7,005 bases of DNA, from positions 1 to 7,005 of the forward strand of contig JANQQH010000001.1 of the NCBI GenBank assembly GCA_028285025.1, read 5' to 3'. Position 1 is the stretch's first letter. Each line of letters opens with the position of its first letter. Below the pieces are notes generated by a model that saw only the letters and a list, made by a program, of their open reading frames with translations, was not told the DNA's origin and did no database searches. The stretch is from Hyphomicrobiaceae bacterium (GTDB lineage: Bacteria > Pseudomonadota > Alphaproteobacteria > Rhizobiales > HXMU1428-3). Position numbers and translations under genes: made by a program. Below are positions 1 through 6,917 of the stretch, piece after piece.

Positions 1-2
1 CT

Positions 3-1565
3 TTACTGCATATCGCTCAAGAACAATTCAAAGTTCTTCGCGCCGGAGTGATCCGGTTTCAACGGCGCATTTTTGTCGGGTTATATCGTTTCATCGGCTG
101 GCTAAGAGCGCGCAAACTCACCCTTGTCATCTATGGCCTGTTTAGCGCGCTCACATTAAAGTTTATCAGCCTGACCATTGCTCAATTTCAAATTATAAAT
201 CTGCCAGCCCTTTGGCATACCATCCTTGATGCCAGCTTTATCGCTCTCACCATCGCTCTCATTTATTTAACAGGCACCATCATTAAAGCCCTCATTCGTA
301 TGGAGCGTCACGAGAACAAAGACATTTTGCAATTTGGCGATGACTTTGGCCAATTGCTGAGCTTGCGCAGCGCCATAGAAAGCACCCCTCAAGCCATTGC
401 CCTGTGGGACAAAAACCAAAAGATGGTGATTTCAAATGAAATGTTTAAAAAAGCCTCCTCACTCAATCAGTCAAATCCAAACAATCAAGACCCTAACTAT
501 TATCAATTTTCCAGCCAAATAAATAAATTGATGATGCGACCAAAGAAAATTGGCAAACAGTATAAACCAACAAATTATCATGCTCAGTTAAGTGATGGTC
601 GCTGGTTCAATTTCCAAGAACAACCAACTCTTGATGGCGGATTACTATGTGTTTCGTTTGATGTCACCAATTTGAAAACGGTGCAACAAAATCTGATGAT
701 ACGTGAACAGCAAATGCGCAGCACCGTTGAAAATTTACGTCAATCACGCCGCGAACTAGAGCGTAAAACACAAAAGCTAGCTGAGCTGGCAGATAAATAC
801 ATGCATGAAAAAGAACGGGCAGAAGAGGCCAACCGGGTAAAATCTGAATTTCTTGCCAATATCAGCCATGAACTAAGAACCCCTTTAAATGCCATTATTG
901 GCTTTTCAGATATGATGCAAAGACAAGTTTTAGGCCCAATTGATAACCCCAAATATCAATCTTACATCAATGACATTCACATGAGTGGCTCTTACCTATT
1001 AGAGCTGATAAATGATATTTTAGATATGGCTAAAATTGAAGCCGGACGGCTTCAACTGGACACCAAAGCTTGTTGCTTGAACGATCTATTAAATGAATGT
1101 GTTCATCTCGTCAGCCCTCAAGCTGAGGACAGGAACATCGCAATTTACAAATCGATTGATGAGCAGATCATCTGTTCCTTAGATCAAAGAGCCATCAAAC
1201 AAGTAATTCTAAACTTGCTCTCCAACGCGATTAAGTTTACTCCCAAACAAGGACGCATTGAGCTCACCACCAACTGCCAAGCCGATAGCATAGACATATA
1301 TGTCAAAGATTCAGGCATCGGCATTGCGGCATCGCAATTGCCTATGTTGGGGCGCCCCTTTATGCAACTTGAAAACCAAATGACCAAATCACACCACGGC
1401 ACGGGGCTAGGCCTTGCTATATCGCGCAGCCTTATTGATTTGCACGGAGGCAGCCTGACCATCAACAGCACAGTGGGTGTTGGCACTACAGTTCAAGTAT
1501 CCCTGCCAATAGCCCCCACCATAAAAGGTAAAGGCAAACCCCTCGCCTCATCCATTGCCGCTTAA
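3..1565 (+). CDS. Membrane-bound PAS sensor histidine kinase, probably 5' partial
   Basis: This is an inner-membrane histidine kinase that would autophosphorylate on His and pass the phosphate to a response regulator not present here. Numbering from the GTG at 48 (505 residues): two hydrophobic segments at about 24-46 and 54-80, a PAS-like domain at about 105-210, a charged coiled coil at about 210-265, then HisKA with the H-box NISHELRTPL (His274). The HATPase domain follows, with N-box NLLSNAIKF (389-397), G1 DSGIGI (421-426), F-box PFMQLEN and G2 GTGLGLAI (451-458). All kinase motifs are intact and there is no receiver domain. The frame is open without a stop back to position 3, and the GTG at 48 has a GGAG directly abutting it with no spacer, so the real start is probably left of the window. 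The ligand and partner are unknown. The kinase assignment is firm; the start is not. Confidence 0.93.
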   Translation, partial: LLHIAQEQFKVLRAGVIRFQRRIFVGLYRFIGWLRARKLTLVIYGLFSALTLKFISLTIAQFQIINLPALWHTILDASFIALTIALIYLTGTIIKALIRMERHENKDILQFGDDFGQLLSLRSAIESTPQAIALWDKNQKMVISNEMFKKASSLNQSNPNNQDPNYYQFSSQINKLMMRPKKIGKQYKPTNYHAQLSDGRWFNFQEQPTLDGGLLCVSFDVTNLKTVQQNLMIREQQMRSTVENLRQSRRELERKTQKLAELADKYMHEKERAEEANRVKSEFLANISHELRTPLNAIIGFSDMMQRQVLGPIDNPKYQSYINDIHMSGSYLLELINDILDMAKIEAGRLQLDTKACCLNDLLNECVHLVSPQAEDRNIAIYKSIDEQIICSLDQRAIKQVILNLLSNAIKFTPKQGRIELTTNCQADSIDIYVKDSGIGIAASQLPMLGRPFMQLENQMTKSHHGTGLGLAISRSLIDLHGGSLTINSTVGVGTTVQVSLPIAPTIKGKGKPLASSIAA

Positions 1566-1607
1566 AACAAAACAATTTTAATTCAATCGAACGCCGAATG
1601 TTTTTTG

Positions 1608-2069
1608 TTAATGCCTATGGCGAAAGCGGCGGCGGTGCTTCCAATGTTTTTTAATTTTATCTAAAACTTCAACCCGCTCTTGGTGACTTAGCAGCTCTGC
1701 AACATCAGCAATTGTCTTGCCACTATCAACAATACGATCGCAATGTTTCGCACCATTTTGTTCAAACATTTTTAAAAAGGCAGCCCGGTCAAAATTTTTC
1801 GCCCGCAAAGCTTCTTCATATTTGGGCCAGTCATCTCTGAATCTGCGCTTTTTAAACGGGTATTTTTCACGGTGAGCCTTCAAGATTTTATCAACTTGCT
1901 CACGCTTATCTTCAGGCATGATCTTTAAAATATGATGGCGCAAGCCATGATGGTGCCCACCATGCCACAAGCCCAACCGATGGCCCGCAAACACACCAAT
2001 AACAACAAAATTCAAAGCCAAAGAAGCGACAAATAACAACTTCATCCAACGAGAAAGTCCTTTTAACAT
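1608..2069 (-). CDS. Periplasmic heavy-metal-sensor-like protein (CnrX/Metal_resist type)
   Basis: A 153-residue protein with one N-terminal hydrophobic segment (about 10-29, no obvious cleavage site), which would anchor a mostly helical domain in the periplasm. Just after the membrane segment is a His cluster (H30, H36, H39-41, H45, H46). Repeated features of the Metal_resist/CnrX fold follow: MPEDKREQVDKIL near 51-63 and LLSHQERVEVLDKIK near 127-141. The C-terminus is basic and His-rich (H142, H145, H151, H153), with a single Cys at 110. CnrX-type proteins bind transition metals and control an ECF sigma/anti-sigma pair, and this gene is the last of such a cluster, 17 bp after the anti-sigma-like gene. 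The start is supported by GGGAGG five bases before the ATG. The family assignment is by motif and context only. The metal specificity is unknown, and a Spy/CpxP-like chaperone role is an alternative. Confidence 0.8.
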   Translation of the reverse strand: MLKGLSRWMKLLFVASLALNFVVIGVFAGHRLGLWHGGHHHGLRHHILKIMPEDKREQVDKILKAHREKYPFKKRRFRDDWPKYEEALRAKNFDRAAFLKMFEQNGAKHCDRIVDSGKTIADVAELLSHQERVEVLDKIKKHWKHRRRFRHRH

Positions 2070-2074
2070 TTATT

Positions 2075-2080
2075 CCTCCC
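2075..2080 (-). promoter_or_regulatory. Ribosome binding site of the periplasmic sensor gene
   Basis: GGGAGG on the minus strand, five bases before the ATG at 2069. It is the strongest Shine-Dalgarno inside the cluster and fixes the start. It follows directly on the TAG TAA tandem stop of the anti-sigma-like gene, so the sensor can be translated independently. Confidence 0.75.
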
Positions 2081-2086
2081 GTCTTA

Positions 2087-2641
2087 CTAATTGGCGCCAG
2101 TAATGAAATCGCTGGCATAATTAAAATCACCACTCAGAAAAAAAACATCCTCACTCACACCAACACTAGCAATGGTCAAAGGCGCCCCATCCCCAAACAG
2201 AAAAGAACCCGCACCTGTGGTGCCTAAAAAGATGCCAAGCAACAAACTTGCTGCGCATAAACTGGAAGCAATCAACCATCCAGAATGATTATCATTGGCC
2301 ACCTCTTGCTGTGCAAGAAGGTCCTTGACCTGCTCAGGCTGTTTAAAGTCCACAATAGAGGCCTGTTTATCCTCACGAACAACCGGTTCCTCAAACACCT
2401 GATCTAGAATGTTGTTTTCAAGAGTTTTCAAGTTAAAGTCTAGAAAAGGGTCAGCTTGATCAAGCGCTGTCTCAAGCGCCAAAGCATCTGCAAAAAGCTC
2501 TTTACCAATCTGCGTTTCCTCAACCAATATTTTGATGCGAGCAGCCAAGTCTTGCGGCATACGGGAAAAATCAGTCCCATATACATCCAAAGCTTGTTCA
2601 ACAATTTGTTTGATCTCTGTCTCGTTTTGAAGATCTGTCAT
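2087..2641 (-). CDS. Single-pass membrane protein, probable anti-sigma factor
   Basis: A 184-residue protein with an acidic, helical N-terminal part of about 115 residues that would lie in the cytoplasm. One membrane segment follows at about 121-142 (GWLIASSLCAASLLLGIFLG), then a Gly-rich tail of about 40 residues outside. This N-in, one-helix layout directly downstream of an ECF sigma gene is typical of membrane anti-sigma factors, which bind the sigma factor until a signal is sensed. No HxxxCxxC zinc motif is present; the only Cys (129) lies in the membrane helix. It is therefore not a classical ZAS-domain protein, and in arrangement it is closer to the CnrY type. The gene starts 12 bp after the sigma stop, with GAAGG nine bases before the ATG, and ends 17 bp before the sensor gene. 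The anti-sigma role is inferred from position and topology, not from a recognised domain. Confidence 0.72.
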   Translation of the reverse strand: MTDLQNETEIKQIVEQALDVYGTDFSRMPQDLAARIKILVEETQIGKELFADALALETALDQADPFLDFNLKTLENNILDQVFEEPVVREDKQASIVDFKQPEQVKDLLAQQEVANDNHSGWLIASSLCAASLLLGIFLGTTGAGSFLFGDGAPLTIASVGVSEDVFFLSGDFNYASDFITGAN

Positions 2642-2650
2642 AATTTTAAA

Positions 2651-2655
2651 CCTTC
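2651..2655 (-). promoter_or_regulatory. Ribosome binding site of the anti-sigma-like gene, overlapping the sigma stop
   Basis: GAAGG on the minus strand, nine bases before the ATG at 2641. Its first bases overlap the TGA stop codon of the sigma gene (2654-2656). This suggests that sigma and anti-sigma are translated in a coupled way, which would help keep their ratio constant. Confidence 0.5.
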
Positions 2656-3310
2656 ATCTTTCATCATCTTGAAGTTGCTGCCATACCGGTTTTAGGCTTG
2701 TTTTTAAACGGCGTCTCGCCCTGGATAATAGACTTTCAGTAGCCTCGCGCGAGCACTCTAGTATCTGTGAGATCTCTTGCAAACTATGGCCTTGGTAATG
2801 AAACAGCACCAAAGCCAAACGCTGACGTTCCGGCAAGTTGGTTAAAACCTCATCAACTTGAACGCGTATTTGTTTGTCAAATAAATCTTGATGCTGCTGG
2901 GCGCTAACCGGTGCATCATATTCTTCGTCCAATTGATCTTCGCGTTTACGGCGCAAGTGATCCAAACACAAATTGGCGGTGATTTTATAAACCCAAGTGG
3001 AAAGTTTAGCCTTAGACGCATCATAAGTGTCCAGTTTGTTCCAAACTTTCAGCATCACCTCTTGCGCCAAATCTTCAGCAAGAGCTTGATCATTGAGCAT
3101 ACGATGGGCCAGGCTTAATACACTGGGCAAACAGCTTTGTAACAAGCGCTGAAACGCCTGCCTGTCTCCGTTTAACGCGCTTTCAACCAGTTGTTTGTCC
3201 ATCGGGTTGTTCACTACCGGGCGTAAAATTTGCTGGTTCAAATTACTGCCAGAAAAAGGAGAGCTTGTCCCCTTTTCCCTTTCTTGTGGCTTAAGCATGA
3301 TCATGCCCAT
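2654..3310 (-). CDS. ECF-type RNA polymerase sigma factor
   Basis: An extracytoplasmic-function sigma-70 family protein of 218 residues that would direct RNA polymerase to a small stress or metal regulon. Region 2 spans about 45-123, with the core-binding motif AEDLAQEVMLKVW (78-90) and the promoter-melting and -10 recognition part STWVYKITANLCLDHLRRKR (104-123). An acidic linker follows (124-150). Region 4 spans about 156-203, with LPERQRLALVLFHYQGHSLQ and a helix-turn-helix ending in SRARRRLK. The start at 3310 abuts the stop codon of the EF-hand gene (TAA then ATG, zero gap) with no good Shine-Dalgarno, so translation is probably coupled. There are in-frame ATGs at residues 3, 5 and 37; Met37 would give a sigma factor of ordinary ECF length, without the extra N-terminal stretch. 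The ECF class is clear; the subgroup is not determined. Confidence 0.93.
   Translation of the reverse strand: MGMIMLKPQEREKGTSSPFSGSNLNQQILRPVVNNPMDKQLVESALNGDRQAFQRLLQSCLPSVLSLAHRMLNDQALAEDLAQEVMLKVWNKLDTYDASKAKLSTWVYKITANLCLDHLRRKREDQLDEEYDAPVSAQQHQDLFDKQIRVQVDEVLTNLPERQRLALVLFHYQGHSLQEISQILECSREATESLLSRARRRLKTSLKPVWQQLQDDER
3295..3306. repeat. 12-bp perfect palindrome over the sigma start codons
   Basis: GCATGATCATGC is its own reverse complement and covers the second and third in-frame ATG codons of the sigma gene. It could fold in the mRNA or be bound by a dimeric protein, but it is short and is largely explained by the repeated ATG codons. Confidence 0.4.
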
Positions 3311-3856
3311 TTATTCTTGGGACTTATCAGCCCCTTCTTCACCATGAGAGCCACGATCGGCTTTATCTTTCCCGTTCATTCGCTCACAATGTTTGCCATG
3401 ATGCTTTCTATGACCGCGGTGATGAGAAAAACGACGCGGCATTTCATCTTTGTTAATTTGTCCATCATTGTTTAAATCAAGCATATAAAGTCTTCGATCA
3501 GCATGTGCTTTAAACTCTTCCATAGTTACCTTACCATCGCGGTTTTCATCAAACCGCCGGGTCAAACGCTGTGCACGCTTGGCAAAATGTTCTGACATTT
3601 TTTCCTGCACTTCTTTAGCTGTCACTTCACCATCACCATTAAGATCATATTTTTTAAATCTTTTCTCGTGCGTCGCTTGCAGTTCTTCCTTGGTGACGAC
3701 ACCATCTTTATTAGTGTCAGCCTTTTTCAGCATAAAGAACTTACCATGATGGGCACCATGATGCCCTTTGTGTTTGGCAACTGCAAGACTGGCTATGCCC
3801 ACCATACTAGCTACCAAAACCACACTACTAACACCGATAATCTTTTTCTTTGACAT
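3311..3856 (-). CDS. Exported EF-hand protein with His-rich segments
   Basis: A 181-residue protein with an N-terminal signal peptide (KKK, hydrophobic core about 6-25, probable cleavage after AVA at about 25-27), so it should act in the periplasm or be secreted. Four EF-hand calcium loops are visible: DTNKDGVVTKEE (47-58), DLNGDGEVTAKE (71-82), DENRDGKVTMEE (103-114) and DLNNDGQINKDE (127-138). Each has Asp/Asn at loop positions 1, 3 and 5, Gly at 6 and Glu at 12. His-rich stretches flank them: HKGHHGAHHG at 29-38 and HHRGHRKHHGKHC at 145-157. They could bind transition metals. It is the first gene of the sigma cluster, and its stop codon abuts the sigma start. GGGAG six bases before the ATG supports the start. 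Calcium binding is a strong prediction. The role in sensing or buffering is inferred. Confidence 0.9.
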   Translation of the reverse strand: MSKKKIIGVSSVVLVASMVGIASLAVAKHKGHHGAHHGKFFMLKKADTNKDGVVTKEELQATHEKRFKKYDLNGDGEVTAKEVQEKMSEHFAKRAQRLTRRFDENRDGKVTMEEFKAHADRRLYMLDLNNDGQINKDEMPRRFSHHRGHRKHHGKHCERMNGKDKADRGSHGEEGADKSQE

Positions 3857-3862
3857 TTGGCA

Positions 3863-3867
3863 CTCCC
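3863..3867 (-). promoter_or_regulatory. Ribosome binding site of the EF-hand gene
   Basis: GGGAG on the minus strand, six bases before the ATG at 3856. It has good spacing and decides the start of the first cluster gene. Confidence 0.7.
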
Positions 3868-3885
3868 AGTTTGTCGTTGAATATG

Positions 3886-3915
3886 ATTATAATACGCACA
3901 TAGTAGGTATGATCC
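3886..3915 (-). promoter_or_regulatory. Candidate promoter of the EF-hand/sigma cluster
   Basis: In the 79 bp between glnE and the EF-hand gene the minus strand carries a perfect TATAAT (3886-3891), 29 bp before the start codon. No good TTGACA lies 16-18 bp upstream of it; the hexamer at the 17-bp position is GATCAT. An alternative reading is an ECF-like pair, GGATC (3911-3915) followed 14 bases later by CGTATTA, which resembles the GGAAC/CGTxT pattern of many ECF promoters and would allow autoregulation by the cluster's own sigma factor. Both readings come from inspection only. Confidence 0.35.
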
Positions 3916-3935
3916 GTCGCCTATATTTAAAAAAA

Positions 3936-6872
3936 CTAGCATAAAAATTGATCATATAAATTTTTAACTTCTATCTGTGTGGTAACAAGTTTGTCGCCAA
4001 GAGCGGAAAAAGAGGCTTCGCTGGTGCTCTCAACCAATCTTTGCTTAAGGCCTTCACTGGCTGTCTCAGGCTCAAACCCTTGATCCGTACATAAACGGAT
4101 CAATTGCACCAACTTATTATACAAATGCCCGGCCTCTAACAATTGCTCACAGTCTCCGCTAGCAATAATATTGGCCTCTTTTACCCGCCGCAGGCAATCA
4201 ACCGTATTAGGGTCAAAAATATCTAGGTGAGAGGGCCCATGATAAAGTTGCAAAAACTGACAGATAAATTCCAAATCCACCAAGCCGCCACGCACTTGCT
4301 TTAAGTCCCAAACATTTTGTGTGCCTTTCTCGACCTCTATCTTGTGGCGCATTTCCACAATATCCTTAACCAGAATACCATGATCACGTTTTTGAGACAG
4401 AACATCTTTGATTATCCCTGATAACCGGTCTTTTAAAGCTTGCTGACCAGTGATCGGCCGCGCCCTAGTCAACGCCATATGTTCCCAGACCCAGGCCTGA
4501 TTATGTTGATAATCCACAAAACTCTCCACATGGGTTGCCACAGGGCCAGAACGCCCAGAAGGGCGCAAACGCATATCCACTTCATAAAGCTCCCCTTCAG
4601 CCGTTGGAGAGGAGAGCGCAGAAATAAGCCGTTGTGTAAAACGCGAATAATATTGGCTGGCAGACAATGGCTTTTTCCCATTAGACTGAAGCTGATTTTG
4701 ATCGGTGTCGTAAATAAGAATAAGATCCAGATCAGACGCCGCCGTCATCTCTCGCCCGCCCAATTTACCCATGGCCAACACACTCACACCAGCCCCTTCA
4801 AAGGTGCCGTGTTTCTCAACCATTTCTTGTTCAACTTTTTTTTGCAATTGGCCAATGATGCTTTCTGCCAAGCGCGTATATCCGCGCGCCGCTTGGGTTT
4901 CATCCAGAACACCTGATAGCAACCGAACACCGGTTAAAAAGGCTTGCTCCTGCCCAACCACCCGGGAGCGATCCAATGTATCTTGATAGTCTTGGCAATG
5001 GGAAAATTCTTGTTCAATAATCGTGCGCAATTCATCGTCACTAGGCAGATCCCCGAAAAAGCCGGGGTCTAAAACTGCATCAAGAACATGCGGGCGACGG
5101 CTTAAAACGCGCGCTAATGAAGGGGCTGCGCCCATAATCTCAGCAATCAAGCGCAGAAGGTTGGGATTGGAGGAAAGCAAAGAGAAAAGTTGCACCCCTG
5201 CTGGTAGGCTTTTTAAAAAGCGATCAAATGTTGCCAAGGCATAATCTGGTTGTGAAGTTTTGGCAATGACGTCCAACAGCAAGGGTTGAAACTCCGTCAA
5301 ACGTTCACGGGCCCGCTCACTACGTGTTGCAGCATAGCGGCCAAAGTGCCAGGCTTTAACAGTTTCAATAACCGAAACGGGCGATTGAAACCCTAAAGTT
5401 TTCAAGGTCTCAATGGTGTCTGGGTCAGGCGTGTCCCCCACAAAAACCAAATTGCCGCACGCACTGGCAAGACTTTCATCTCCTTCAAACAAATCTTCAT
5501 AATGGCTTTGAACAGTTTCCAATTGCTCTCTTAAAGCTTTAGAAAAGTCATCAACCGTTTGAAACCCAGAAAACTTAGCAATACGGTTCATGCCTGTTTC
5601 ATCATTAGGCAAGCTATGAGTTTGCTCATCGGCAATCATTTGAATACGATGTTCAATGCGGCGCAAAAACTTATAAGCCTGGCTCATATGCTCACAAGCG
5701 AGCGGTTTAATCCACTCATTTTTGGCAAGCAAATCCAGCGTTTCTAATGTTTTTTGCGAGCGTAATTCAGGTTGTCGCCCACCTGCAATTAATTGTTGTG
5801 TTTGGGCAAAAAATTCTATTTCCCGAATGCCACCCCGCCCCAACTTTAAATTATGGCCTTCAATGGCAATGCTGCCATGGCCTTTAAAAGAATGAATTTG
5901 CCGCTTCATGGCGTGAATGTCATCAATGGCGGCAAAGTCTAAATATTTACGCCAAATAAACGGCCCCAAGTCAGCTAAGAAATCTTGCCCCGCTTGCAAA
6001 TCACCCGCCACAGGGCGCGCTTTAATCATCGCCGCCCGCTCCCAATTTTGTCCAAAGCTTTCATAATAAGCAAATGCCGCATCGGTCGAAAGCGCTATTT
6101 GTGTTGCTCCAGGATCTGGACGCAAACGCAAATCAACCCGAAACACATAACCATCAGCCGTCATTTCTTGCATCAACTTAACCAGCTTACGGGTAAACTT
6201 TACGAAAAAAGAAACCGGTTCCAAGCCCTCCTTTAAACGCAACCGATCTGCATCAAAAAAAACGATCAAATCAACATCACTGGAATAATTTAGCTCATAA
6301 GCCCCTTGCTTGCCCATAGCCAAAACAATGTAACCGCTATCATCACTTGGGCACCCCGGATCTTTGGGCAAATAATCCCCTTTAATCGCTGCTTGCCGGA
6401 ACAAAAAATCGACCGCTTCATGCAAAGCTGTGTCGGCAGTAAGAGTGACCGCATAGATAACCTTTTCAATGCCCCAAACCTCACTTAAATCTGTCAGAGC
6501 AATAAAAAGAGCGCACTTTTGTTTGAAAACCCGCAAAGCCTGCATCGCTTGGTCTTGGCTTTCACAAGTCTTCATTTTCTGGTTTAAATCGTGAGCCAAA
6601 ACATCCATATAAATTTCAGGATCAGCATTCATAGCTGAAATGAAATGCGCGGGATGACGGGTGATCAGTGCTGTAAGGTAGGAAGAATTACCAAAAATCC
6701 CCAACAACAAGCTTTCTAGAACTGGGGTAGATTGAATCTCATCAACGAAGGCTGCCCACTCCTCATGGCCTGACAATTGCTCAAAAAAATCTTCCCTCAA
6801 TCTGTGGGCATGAACCTCATCACTAGGCAAAGGCGCGCTTTTCAGCCGCTCTTTCAAAACTTGCCCTGTCAT
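3936..6872 (-). CDS. glnE: Bifunctional glutamine synthetase adenylyltransferase/deadenylylase
   Basis: GlnE adds AMP to, and removes it from, a Tyr of glutamine synthetase, tuning nitrogen assimilation in response to PII and glutamine. It is a cytoplasmic protein of 978 residues, near the usual family length (about 950-1000). Two nucleotidyltransferase halves are visible. The N-terminal deadenylylase half has AMGKQGAYELNYSSDVDLIV with metal-binding D199/D201 and VDLRLRPDPG (246-255), followed by RGGIREIEF (346-354). The C-terminal adenylylase half has AMGKLGG with ASDLDLILIYD (D714/D716) and VDMRLRPSGRSGP (765-777), followed by RGGLVDLEF (861-869). Both active sites look intact. The start is supported by AAGGGGGAG four bases before the ATG. 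Its stop is 79 bp upstream of the EF-hand gene on the same strand. No PII or glutamine synthetase gene is in the window. Identification is firm. Confidence 0.97.
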   Translation of the reverse strand: MTGQVLKERLKSAPLPSDEVHAHRLREDFFEQLSGHEEWAAFVDEIQSTPVLESLLLGIFGNSSYLTALITRHPAHFISAMNADPEIYMDVLAHDLNQKMKTCESQDQAMQALRVFKQKCALFIALTDLSEVWGIEKVIYAVTLTADTALHEAVDFLFRQAAIKGDYLPKDPGCPSDDSGYIVLAMGKQGAYELNYSSDVDLIVFFDADRLRLKEGLEPVSFFVKFTRKLVKLMQEMTADGYVFRVDLRLRPDPGATQIALSTDAAFAYYESFGQNWERAAMIKARPVAGDLQAGQDFLADLGPFIWRKYLDFAAIDDIHAMKRQIHSFKGHGSIAIEGHNLKLGRGGIREIEFFAQTQQLIAGGRQPELRSQKTLETLDLLAKNEWIKPLACEHMSQAYKFLRRIEHRIQMIADEQTHSLPNDETGMNRIAKFSGFQTVDDFSKALREQLETVQSHYEDLFEGDESLASACGNLVFVGDTPDPDTIETLKTLGFQSPVSVIETVKAWHFGRYAATRSERARERLTEFQPLLLDVIAKTSQPDYALATFDRFLKSLPAGVQLFSLLSSNPNLLRLIAEIMGAAPSLARVLSRRPHVLDAVLDPGFFGDLPSDDELRTIIEQEFSHCQDYQDTLDRSRVVGQEQAFLTGVRLLSGVLDETQAARGYTRLAESIIGQLQKKVEQEMVEKHGTFEGAGVSVLAMGKLGGREMTAASDLDLILIYDTDQNQLQSNGKKPLSASQYYSRFTQRLISALSSPTAEGELYEVDMRLRPSGRSGPVATHVESFVDYQHNQAWVWEHMALTRARPITGQQALKDRLSGIIKDVLSQKRDHGILVKDIVEMRHKIEVEKGTQNVWDLKQVRGGLVDLEFICQFLQLYHGPSHLDIFDPNTVDCLRRVKEANIIASGDCEQLLEAGHLYNKLVQLIRLCTDQGFEPETASEGLKQRLVESTSEASFSALGDKLVTTQIEVKNLYDQFLC

Positions 6873-6876
6873 ATAA

Positions 6877-6885
6877 CTCCCCCTT
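6877..6885 (-). promoter_or_regulatory. glnE: Ribosome binding site of glnE
   Basis: AAGGGGGAG on the minus strand, four bases before the ATG at 6872. It is purine-rich and strong, and supports this start. Confidence 0.65.
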
Positions 6886-6917
6886 ACGCGACTTGCTGCG
6901 TGCCTTAAATTCCATGG

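Noticed and set aside
1566..1607. Possible terminator between the converging kinase and sensor genes
   Set aside because: There is a run of six T (1601-1606) preceded by a possible ATTC/GAAT stem of only 4 bp with an 11-base loop, too weak to call a Rho-independent terminator.
4440..4916. Open frame of 158 codons on the plus strand inside glnE
   Set aside because: It lies wholly antisense to the clearly coding second half of glnE, is rich in Arg/His/Pro with no domain, and has no convincing start signal. It is a shadow frame.
3936..6872. Duplication within glnE as a recent repeat
   Set aside because: The two similar halves (DxD nucleotidyltransferase plus RGG motif) are the normal ancient two-domain layout of GlnE, with low sequence identity between halves.
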